From Pirellulales bacterium (GTDB lineage Bacteria; Planctomycetota; Planctomycetia; Pirellulales; Lacipirellulaceae), in contig JAKVCB010000005.1 of the NCBI GenBank assembly GCA_022448345.1, positions 1 through 64,000 of the forward strand: a DNA stretch of 64,000 nucleotides. Reading direction: 5' to 3'. The translations under genes were made by a program, and so were the position numbers. Positions 45,811 through 52,511 of this stretch are shown one piece after another. The notes beneath the pieces were generated by a model, which did not search any database, was not told the DNA's origin, and saw only the letters and a program-made list of their open reading frames with translations. The first letter of the stretch is position 1; every line of letters starts with the position of its first letter.

Positions 45811-45927
45811 ACCGTCGGATAAGGGTCAACGGTTTACTCCGACCCGGGTCACCGCTGGAAAACAGCAATCGAGGGTGGCAAGCAGGCATGGAAGTCACTC
45901 AAGAGAAACGTTAGCGATTACACGACG

Positions 45928-46692
45928 ATGCCCAACATTGTTTGCTTACCCCCATTGGCCGCGCTAGACAACATCCTTAGTGTGGTGGTCCCACTACTTT
46001 TTCTGGTCTTTTGGGTCTTGGGACAAATGGGTGAGGCCAAGAAGAAGGCAGCTGCGAAGGCCGAAGCCCGCAAACGTCACCACCAACCTGTCGCGCCTGG
46101 CCAGGAGGTTCAGCTGCCGAAAAAGACTGGGCCGGCACATGCCGATCAAGCCGATTCGCTTCGACAACAGGTCGAAGCGATGCTCCACGAGGCTAGTTTT
46201 GGTCCTGCCGAACGGCCAGGCGATTCGCCCCTTGCTCCACCGGCGGCCCCCGTTTCGGCTGGTCGCGATTCCACCATTGAAGTGCTGGTTGATGAGGATC
46301 CAGCAACGATTGCAGTGGCTCCGTTTGATTCAGCTCGTCGAAAGGCAGATACCCGATTGTCTCGGATTGAGCCAATCGTTGATCCAGAAAATCCTGAACC
46401 GCTTGCTGAACAAGTGGCGCAATCGGTCAATACGGAACGGTTGGCCGAACAGGCTTCACGCGTGGGAGACGAGATCGTCCTCGCCGAGAATAAATTTGAA
46501 TCAAGAGTTGAGGAAAAATTTGCCCAAGATTTGGGAACTTTGAAGGATACGCATCGCGAGGGTGCTTACGAGCAACGTACCTACGAGAATCTTGTAGCAG
46601 GTCGCCTGGCTTCGCTGTTGACGAGTCCGGAAGGCATTCGCGAGGCGATGATTCTGAGTGAGATTCTCAACCGGCCGGTCGACCGATGGTAA
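45928..46692 (+). CDS. Membrane-anchored protein of unknown function
   Basis: I do not recognise the family. The 254-residue protein has one N-terminal membrane helix (VVVPLLFLVFWVLGQM), a Lys/Ala-rich stretch, a long Pro/Glu-rich disordered middle, and a conserved-looking helical C-terminal end from about residue 215 (VAGRLASLLTSPEGIREAMILSEILNRPV). The last part reads like a short interaction motif kept across planctomycetes. It is 117 bp after floA in the same direction and may belong to that group. Confidence 0.65.
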   Translation: MPNIVCLPPLAALDNILSVVVPLLFLVFWVLGQMGEAKKKAAAKAEARKRHHQPVAPGQEVQLPKKTGPAHADQADSLRQQVEAMLHEASFGPAERPGDSPLAPPAAPVSAGRDSTIEVLVDEDPATIAVAPFDSARRKADTRLSRIEPIVDPENPEPLAEQVAQSVNTERLAEQASRVGDEIVLAENKFESRVEEKFAQDLGTLKDTHREGAYEQRTYENLVAGRLASLLTSPEGIREAMILSEILNRPVDRW

Positions 46693-46796
46693 ACGGAGTG
46701 CAATGACCGTTGCGGTATCACACGTTGGGGAAACATGTCCGCAAGCTTGGCGCTGAATAGCACCAGATCACCAAGAAAATTTGGGGAAGGTCATCC

Positions 46797-47015
46797 ATGC
46801 CGTTGTACGAATACCATTGTTCAGGATGTGATCAGACGTTGGAGTTGTTGGTGCGTACTACCGAACCCCCAAAATGTTCCAAGTGCGGCGGAGAGCAGCT
46901 GATACGACTTTTAAGCGTGGTTGCTGCGCCTACCAGAAGTTCTGCCGGCCCGTGCGAAATAGAGCCTCCCCGCGGATCGTGCGGTACGGGCTGTGGGTGC
47001 TTTCCGGACGGCTGA
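46797..47015 (+). CDS. FmdB-family zinc ribbon protein
   Basis: The 72-residue protein begins MPLYEYHCSGC and has a second knuckle CSKCGG, the paired CxxC zinc ribbon of the FmdB regulatory family. The tail ends in a Cys-rich CGTGCGCF. GGAAGG lies a few bases before ATG 46797. Function is not established for the family. Confidence 0.85.
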   Translation: MPLYEYHCSGCDQTLELLVRTTEPPKCSKCGGEQLIRLLSVVAAPTRSSAGPCEIEPPRGSCGTGCGCFPDG

Positions 47016-47109
47016 TATTCGTCAAAACATGGCAACTTGGTGCGATCCCTACCAACAGCCTGTTAAGACCCCTACAACTGGACTTTCTGGCTCGTGAGGA
47101 GTCGCAAAA

Positions 47110-47139
47110 TTGACGCTTTGCGTTAGCTTTGCGTATACT
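47110..47139 (+). promoter_or_regulatory. Promoter of the coiled-coil membrane protein operon
   Basis: TTGACG at 47110-47115 and TATACT at 47134-47139 with an 18-base spacer, a strong match to sigma-70 consensus. It would leave an untranslated leader of about 160 bases before the next ATG at 47307. Confidence 0.55.
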
Positions 47140-47306
47140 AAAGAGACCCTTGTCAGGAATGTGGATTTCGTTGGTTTGATGCGTGTTTTGGATGAAGCGG
47201 CTCGCCGGCAGTCTTCGCTGTCGAAGGGATCCCAACGTGAAATCAGCGAGAGTTGTCCTGAAGCGAATTATCTTTCCGATTGTGTGTGATTATCCCCGCG
47301 TGAGCC

Positions 47307-47828
47307 ATGAGTTTTTTCGGCAAGCTGTTGATATCAATCGTGCTGTTCATGAGCATCCTGCTGATGACCTTGGGTCTTGTCGTGAACCGTACCCATCACA
47401 ATTTGAAGGATGAGAGAGACGATTTGAAGACACAAGTCGATGCTGCCCGGAACACCTATGAGGAACTGGTGGCAGAACATAAACAGCTGGACAATGAATT
47501 GCAGCGGGAGCAGGTGGCAGTTGTAAACCAGTTACGCAAACTGGAGCATGAGCGAGTTACCCTGATCGGTCGGAATGAGGCCCTGGAGCAAAATCTGCAG
47601 GCCTTGACCGATGTGCGCCGCGAGAAGACTGCCGAGGTATTGGCAGTGCAAGAGAGAAACAATCGTCTGGCTGATCAAGTCGACGATTTGCGAAGCGAAA
47701 TCAAGACCAATCAACAGGCCCGCGATCAGGCGTTTATCGCCGTTGTACAAACAACCGAGGAGTTGCACCAGTTGCAGGGACAACTGGAGCACACCTTGGA
47801 ACGAAATAGTGACCTTAACGAGGACTAA
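47307..47828 (+). CDS. Coiled-coil membrane-anchored protein, unknown family
   Basis: The 173-residue protein has one N-terminal membrane helix (residues about 5-27) followed by an almost continuous coiled coil rich in Glu, Gln, Arg and Leu to the end. No enzyme motif is present. Its first 30 residues match the pattern of the next gene product (FGKLLISIVLFMSI against IGKILVLLIVIMCI), and both share a QARD motif near the end of the coil, so they are paralogues. The two genes are 23 bp apart. Confidence 0.75.
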   Translation: MSFFGKLLISIVLFMSILLMTLGLVVNRTHHNLKDERDDLKTQVDAARNTYEELVAEHKQLDNELQREQVAVVNQLRKLEHERVTLIGRNEALEQNLQALTDVRREKTAEVLAVQERNNRLADQVDDLRSEIKTNQQARDQAFIAVVQTTEELHQLQGQLEHTLERNSDLNED

Positions 47829-47851
47829 CCCGCAACCCGCGGAGGCAATCC

Positions 47852-48691
47852 ATGAATCTCATCGGCAAAATCCTGGTACTCCTCATTGTGATCATGTGCA
47901 TTGTGTTCATGGGGCTGGCGATGACAGTTTATTCATCACACCAGAACTGGAAAAACGAAGCAAACATCTTTGAAGACAAGTTCAACGAAAAACTGTCGCA
48001 GCTTAATAAGGCCCAAGCTGCTTTTGATCGCAAAGAGAGTGAGTTGAGCGCCAATTTGGAGGCAGTCCAACAGCAAATTCGCAAGCTCGAAAGTGAGCGG
48101 ACCATGCTTGTTGATCGTAATGTTGGTATTCAGGCTGAACTTGATCAACTCAAGCAGCAGAGCCGCGATCGCATTGCCGCCGTGGCCGCAACGCAACAAA
48201 ACAACGATCGCCTGATCAAAGAAGTGACTGGGCAACGCAAGACACTTCGTGACAATCAGCAGGCCCGCGACAAAGATTTTGGGGTGATGCTCGATGCCAA
48301 GGAGTCTCAGGATCAAACCCAAGGCGAACTGAACATTGTACGAGCCCAAAATCAAGCGATCACCAGACAAGTCGCAAGAATGTCCAAATTATTACGTGCC
48401 AATGGCCTTGATCCGGGCCTCGACCCCGATTTCTTGATGGAGCCTTCTGATGGGGTTGTATCTGCGGTGCGTCGCAAGGGCCCCACACAGTTAATCGAGG
48501 TGACAATCGGAGCCGACGATGGACTGCAGGCAGGCCACACGGTCGAGGTCTTTCGTGGATCCAAATACCTGGGCCGCGCTGAAATTATCAGTACCTCGCC
48601 AGACCGGGCGATTGGTAAACTTGACCGACGTTTTCTTCAAGGACAGATTCAGGAGGGGGACCGTGTCGCAACCCGACTTAAGCTCAGCTAA
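47852..48691 (+). CDS. Coiled-coil membrane protein with C-terminal beta domain (MreC-like layout)
   Basis: This 279-residue protein is a paralogue of the preceding gene product with an extra C-terminal domain. It has a membrane helix (5-27), a coiled coil to about residue 185, and then a beta-rich domain (about 195-279) containing DGVVSAVRRKG, IGADDGLQAGHTVEVFR, YLGRAEI and GDRVATRL. Helix, coil and barrel in this order recall MreC, though I see no direct sequence match. GGAGG (47841-47845) lies well placed before ATG 47852. The next small gene overlaps its end. Confidence 0.75.
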   Translation: MNLIGKILVLLIVIMCIVFMGLAMTVYSSHQNWKNEANIFEDKFNEKLSQLNKAQAAFDRKESELSANLEAVQQQIRKLESERTMLVDRNVGIQAELDQLKQQSRDRIAAVAATQQNNDRLIKEVTGQRKTLRDNQQARDKDFGVMLDAKESQDQTQGELNIVRAQNQAITRQVARMSKLLRANGLDPGLDPDFLMEPSDGVVSAVRRKGPTQLIEVTIGADDGLQAGHTVEVFRGSKYLGRAEIISTSPDRAIGKLDRRFLQGQIQEGDRVATRLKLS

Positions 48692-48887
48692 TCCACCCGG
48701 TGTTTTAAGGTCAAAACCAAAGACATCCATCTACACCATGTTGCTGTTGTTGGCATTGCTGGCGCTGCTTTTGGGTTGTCTCTTCCTGTATCTGGAGATC
48801 AACCAATATGGTGGTTTTGGGGCGGTAAAAGGAAAAGTTTCGAGCTTGATCCCCCCCGTCACACACGTCGTTGATTTCCTGGTATAA
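48663..48887 (+). CDS. Small single-pass membrane protein, unknown
   Basis: A 74-residue product starts at GTG 48663 inside the end of the preceding gene (29 bp overlap, other frame). It has a Pro/Ser-rich head, one membrane helix (MLLLLALLALLLGCLFLYL) and a short tail ending VTHVVDFLV. The overlap suggests translational coupling and a shared job with the coiled-coil proteins. No family is recognised. Confidence 0.6.
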   Translation: MSQPDLSSANPPGVLRSKPKTSIYTMLLLLALLALLLGCLFLYLEINQYGGFGAVKGKVSSLIPPVTHVVDFLV

Positions 48888-48937
48888 ACTGCGGGAAGCT
48901 TTCGGTGTGCTGCGACATGCCTTGTCCAAGCGGCTAA

Positions 48938-49441
48938 TCATTCAGCATCAGAAGCGTCGCGTGCCCCGAGTTCCCGATCTAGATCCAATAAGGCAGCGGG
49001 ATCTTCCTTGATCATTTCGAACTTATGGACGATGTCACGGGCAGCCTTTTCCTCATCGACCTGCTCTTGAACAAACCATTCCAGCTCGACGAGTGCAGCA
49101 AATGCCTTCTCTTTAAACGCGAGTTCGTAGAGCGCGTCAATCTGGTTGGTAACAACCTTCTCCTGTTCAAGCGCTTGGACGAAAACATTAGGGATGGAAT
49201 CGAAATCAATGGCAGGTTGTGCAATCGGGCTTAATTCAACGCGGCCGTTACGAGCAATTAAAAAGTCGTACAAACGCATTGCGTGGTTGTACTCCTCCTG
49301 GCTCTGAATTCGCATCCATGATGCAGCTCCTGCGAATTGTTTGTGCTCACAATAAGCCGACATGCTGAGGTAACTGTACGAAGAGTAGAGTTCGTTGTTA
49401 ATTTGCTCGTTAATGGCATCTTGTATTATCTGGTTAAGCAT
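48938..49441 (-). CDS. ftnA: Ferritin (FtnA-type iron storage protein)
   Basis: The 167-residue protein is a bacterial ferritin subunit. The ferroxidase ligands match E. coli FtnA in place: Glu17, Glu50, His53, Glu94 and Gln127. The helix A segment reads NELYSSYSYLSMSAYCE and the fourth helix has EWFVQEQVDEE. The C terminus is short and acidic. AAGGA stands a good distance before the ATG, and a promoter candidate lies at 49512-49539. It forms a 24-mer shell in the cytoplasm in known members. Confidence 0.96.
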   Translation of the reverse strand: MLNQIIQDAINEQINNELYSSYSYLSMSAYCEHKQFAGAASWMRIQSQEEYNHAMRLYDFLIARNGRVELSPIAQPAIDFDSIPNVFVQALEQEKVVTNQIDALYELAFKEKAFAALVELEWFVQEQVDEEKAARDIVHKFEMIKEDPAALLDLDRELGARDASDAE

Positions 49442-49511
49442 GGTGTTGGTTCCTTTTTTGGGCGATGCAACAAATCAAGAAAGCGGAACCACTGCAGGGT
49501 TCCTTTCATAA

Positions 49512-49539
49512 AGTATAGTCGACAGGAATTGTCTGACAC
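49512..49539 (-). promoter_or_regulatory. Candidate promoter for ferritin
   Basis: On the minus strand GTGTCA (49534-49539), 16 bases, TATACT (49512-49517). The start site would be about 65 bp before the ferritin ATG. Confidence 0.4.
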
Positions 49540-49594
49540 CTAATGGTTTGTCCACACAAAAGAAAGACTCGCGAATAGTGGTCACGAGTCCCAA

Positions 49595-49636
49595 TCTCAA
49601 CTCAATCTCAAGAGATCTCTCGAGATTGAGTTGAGA
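49595..49636. repeat. Long perfect inverted repeat
   Basis: The arms TCTCAACTCAATCTC (49595-49609) and GAGATTGAGTTGAGA (49622-49636) are perfectly complementary, and the 12-base centre contains its own palindrome AGAGATCTCT. It lies 66 bp past the 3-prime end of the tRNA-Leu gene (minus strand) and about 150 bp before ferritin. There is no T-run after it on either strand, so it may be a processing or termination signal of the tRNA transcript or a protein site. Confidence 0.6.
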
Positions 49637-49702
49637 GGGATTCAACCTCACCTTGCTCTCGCCTGACGAATCAACTCGATATCCGACAGGTCAGCTTTCC
49701 AG

Positions 49703-49786
49703 TGGGCCCGACTGGAGTCGAACCAGCACGCCCTTACGGGCACATGCCCCTCAAGCATGCGCGTCTGCCTATTCCGCCACGGGCCC
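49703..49786 (-). tRNA. tRNA-Leu (anticodon GAG)
   Basis: The minus strand folds as a class II tRNA of 84 bases. The 7-bp acceptor stem is GGGCCCG with CGGGCCC, the D-arm has the Leu-type GCGGAAUAGGCAGACGC, the anticodon stem CATGC/GCATG holds loop TTGAGGG with anticodon GAG, the long variable arm is a GCCC/GGGC hairpin, and the T-arm has TTCGACT. The discriminator is A73, as expected for leucine. CCA is not encoded. It reads CUU and CUC. Confidence 0.95.
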
Positions 49787-49832
49787 AGTTGGAATGGTCC
49801 TGGGGGGTGATAGGTGGACACACTTCCCCAGA

Positions 49833-49897
49833 ACCGTCATTTTGACGGTCATCTGCGGCTCGTCAACTGGCTATTTGCTTTCGAGAATGGTTCTCGA
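49833..49897. repeat. Two small perfect hairpins upstream of tRNA-Leu
   Basis: ACCGTCA-TTT-TGACGGT (49833-49849) and TCGAGAA-TGG-TTCTCGA (49881-49897) are 7-bp stems with 3-base loops, 31 bases apart. They lie between the tRNA (minus) and coaX (plus). Role unknown. Confidence 0.45.
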
Positions 49898-50027
49898 TAG
49901 TCTCCTCACTCAGAGCAGGCCTGCCGAGGGTGACGGGACACTTCCCTGAAAACCAGGATCAGGGGATGATAGGCAAAGGCATAGCCCTGAAATTAAGTGG
50001 ATTGCCAGATTGTTTGAGGATCGGAGT

Positions 50028-50912
50028 ATGGGACCAAATTCAGGCCAGATACGCATCGCCGCAGTCGACATTGGAAACAGTCGCGTCCAATGTGGATTCT
50101 TCGATTCGTTCCGTGGATGCGTGGCAGAGGCCCAAAGTCGGGTGTTACCGATTGCAGCCTCTGGATTGCTTCAGCCAGCCAGCAGCCTGGAACTGACCCT
50201 TTCGTCGCAGAACAGGTTTGCCGAAGACAAACTCCGGCACTGGTATGAGGAATTGTGCCTGGAGCCCTTTGATTGGTTCGTTGCCAGTGTAAATCGTCCT
50301 GCGGATGATTATTTTCAGCGGGTCATTGCCGAATTGGGGGATCAAAGTGGTGGCCGACACCGAATTCACGACGTCTCACATCGCGACATTACGATTCCGC
50401 TCAAGGTGCCATTCCCCGAGCGAGTCGGTATCGACCGCTTACTTGCAGCGACGGCGGCTAACCAATTGCGGACCGATGACGGACCGATTGTAGTTGTTGA
50501 CCACGGCACCGCGATGACGGTCGATTTGGTCGACGCGACAGGGGCATTTGTGGGAGGAGCGATTTTGCCAGGTATCGCAATGGGTGCCCATGCCCTTGCG
50601 GAGGGGACGGATGCTTTGCCGTTGGTGTCTTCCGCCAAAACTTCTGAGGTTCCCCCGCCGATCGGAACCGAAACCGAATCCGCTATTCAGTCAGGTTTGT
50701 ACTGGGCTGCAGTTGGCGCTATCCGCTCAATTGTCGAGCAGATTGCGCAGAGTCAAACCAAACCCCCCATGGTTTGTCTCACTGGCGGCATTCACGTTCC
50801 ACTGGCAGAAAACTTGACTCAGATGACGGGACTTGAAGTACGGTACGTACCCCAGATGGTACTGGCGGGTATTGCGCTAGTAGCGGGCGACCGACATGGT
50901 GGGATCAAGTGA
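50028..50912 (+). CDS. coaX: Type III pantothenate kinase
   Basis: CoaX (294 residues) phosphorylates pantothenate in the first step of coenzyme A synthesis. It has the acetate and sugar kinase fold with DIGNSR at the N terminus, ERVGIDRLLAA, the phosphate-binding DHGTAMTVDLVD, GGAILPGI and GTETESAIQSG. ATG 50028 is preferred to TTG 50010; GAGGA at 50016-50020 fits it. The next gene, an MnmE-like GTPase, begins 47 bp later. Confidence 0.94.
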   Translation: MGPNSGQIRIAAVDIGNSRVQCGFFDSFRGCVAEAQSRVLPIAASGLLQPASSLELTLSSQNRFAEDKLRHWYEELCLEPFDWFVASVNRPADDYFQRVIAELGDQSGGRHRIHDVSHRDITIPLKVPFPERVGIDRLLAATAANQLRTDDGPIVVVDHGTAMTVDLVDATGAFVGGAILPGIAMGAHALAEGTDALPLVSSAKTSEVPPPIGTETESAIQSGLYWAAVGAIRSIVEQIAQSQTKPPMVCLTGGIHVPLAENLTQMTGLEVRYVPQMVLAGIALVAGDRHGGIK

Positions 50913-50959
50913 TCAGGGGATTGCTTCGCTGGAAATGGCGACTTGATGTCGAGTACTGA

Positions 50960-52129
50960 ATGGGATCAGACTTTCCAACCTGTGCAGTTCAGCTAACGCC
51001 TGTGGGGCGGGCGGCGGTGGCGGTTGTCCGCGTCGTTGGCTCAGGAGCCCTTGATATCGTGCAGCAATCCTTTCACTCTGCCAGCGGGAAAGACCTTGCC
51101 GAATTTCCTGCAGGAAGGATTTGCTACGGTCGCTGGGCGGGTATGGCTGGTGAGGACGTGATTGTGACGCGCCTGATAGATTCGGCCCAGGTCGACATCC
51201 ACTGCCATGGTGGATCGGCGGCCGTCAAGGCCATCCTCAGGCGACTCGCTGATAGCGGCTGCGAACTGATCGATTGGCAAGATTCGTTGTCAACGACCCA
51301 TCCGGATCCATTTCAAGCTGCGGCTGCGAGGGCACTGGCCGTTGCAGCAACGACGAAGACCGCACGTATTCTGCTCGACCAGTTCCACGATGCCTTGGGC
51401 AGGTCGGTGCAAGCGATACTTATGGCCCTCGAGAAGCATGCGACCTCAGTGGCCCTTGAGCAGCTTAAACAGCTACTTCGTTTCAGTGATTTGGGCCTGC
51501 ATCTCACGACACCGTGGCGGGTCGTCCTGACGGGTCTCCCGAATGTCGGCAAGAGCAGTTTAATCAATGCGCTGGTTGGATTTGAGCGGGCGATCGTTGG
51601 TGCGAAGCCGGGGACAACCCGTGATGTTGTGACAGCAGAGACTGCCGTCAATGGCTGGCCAATTGAGTTGGCAGATACCGCAGGGGTGCGATACTTCGTC
51701 GACCCGCTTGAGAGGGAGGGAGTTCGCAGGGCAAAACGTTCACGGCAACATGCCGACCTGGTCGTAGCGGTTACCGACGCCACGGAAAATGTCGTGCCTG
51801 AGGATTTGCTTGAGGGAAACCGTGGCGAACGAGATGTTTTGGTTGTCGTCAACAAAATCGACCTGCTCACCCCTGAGCGTAGATCCGTGGTCGAGGAGGC
51901 GACGCCAGACCGCTATGTAACCAGTGCTGTGACGGGAGTCGGTATTGAAGCATTGCTGGTTGCGATTCAAACATCACTGGTACCCATTGAACCGACTCCT
52001 GGTGCGGCGGTCCCTTTTGCGACCGATCAGGTCCAACAGTTGCTATCTGCTGAGCAGTTGGTACTGGGTGGTCAAAGTGCAGAAGCAAGCAAACTTCTTC
52101 GCTCGATGCTGTCGGCTAAAGAATCGTAG
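50960..52129 (+). CDS. Reduced MnmE/TrmE-like GTPase
   Basis: The 389-residue protein has the MnmE plan in reduced form. The N-terminal folate-domain start (AVQLTPVGRAAVAVVRVVG) is recognisable. The central Ras-like GTPase is intact: G1 GLPNVGKSS at 192-200, G3 DTAG and G4 NKID. Two hallmarks are missing: the PGEFTxRAF(L)NGK segment that follows the first domain in true MnmE, here altered, and the C-terminal CxGK cysteine motif, here replaced by LLRSMLSAKES. Real MnmE is about 450 residues and modifies the wobble uridine of tRNA with MnmG. I doubt that this one does. It may be a second paralogue; a standard mnmE could lie elsewhere. Confidence 0.8.
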   Translation: MGSDFPTCAVQLTPVGRAAVAVVRVVGSGALDIVQQSFHSASGKDLAEFPAGRICYGRWAGMAGEDVIVTRLIDSAQVDIHCHGGSAAVKAILRRLADSGCELIDWQDSLSTTHPDPFQAAAARALAVAATTKTARILLDQFHDALGRSVQAILMALEKHATSVALEQLKQLLRFSDLGLHLTTPWRVVLTGLPNVGKSSLINALVGFERAIVGAKPGTTRDVVTAETAVNGWPIELADTAGVRYFVDPLEREGVRRAKRSRQHADLVVAVTDATENVVPEDLLEGNRGERDVLVVVNKIDLLTPERRSVVEEATPDRYVTSAVTGVGIEALLVAIQTSLVPIEPTPGAAVPFATDQVQQLLSAEQLVLGGQSAEASKLLRSMLSAKES

Positions 52130-52511
52130 CACTGATAGCAAACGGGATCGTTCTTTGGGGGAGATTTCCAGCTGGCAGCATTCGATCACTGATCAAACTG
52201 AAGGAGATTTAGACAAATCGCACCAGATTTCACCAATTTGACTCACATAGGCTGTTAGTTTGCATGAAGAGTTGCCGATGGTAATGGTTGTAGTAGTGAA
52301 TGCAACAAAACAGGAAGGGTTCTATTGGTTGTCCTGTGATGTGAGCGCGGCCCTTGGTGGAAGGATGTCAGGCGGTGCCCGCTCGATGAAACAGGGACTC
52401 TAGAGAGCAGCCCGGTTTTGCCGAGCTGAAAGAAGAAATAGGACGCGATCCCTAGGGAATTTTACACGCTGTGGCTGGCATTGTCGGTCATGTGTTCAGG
52501 AGGAGCACGCC
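52130..52511. other. Intergenic region before the TPR protein gene
   Basis: These 382 bp show no gene. AGGAGG at 52498-52503 is a near perfect Shine-Dalgarno for the ATG at 52512. I found no clear promoter. Confidence 0.4.

Noticed and set aside
49595-49636. CRISPR-type repeat
   Set aside because: Single inverted repeat, no repeated units or spacers.
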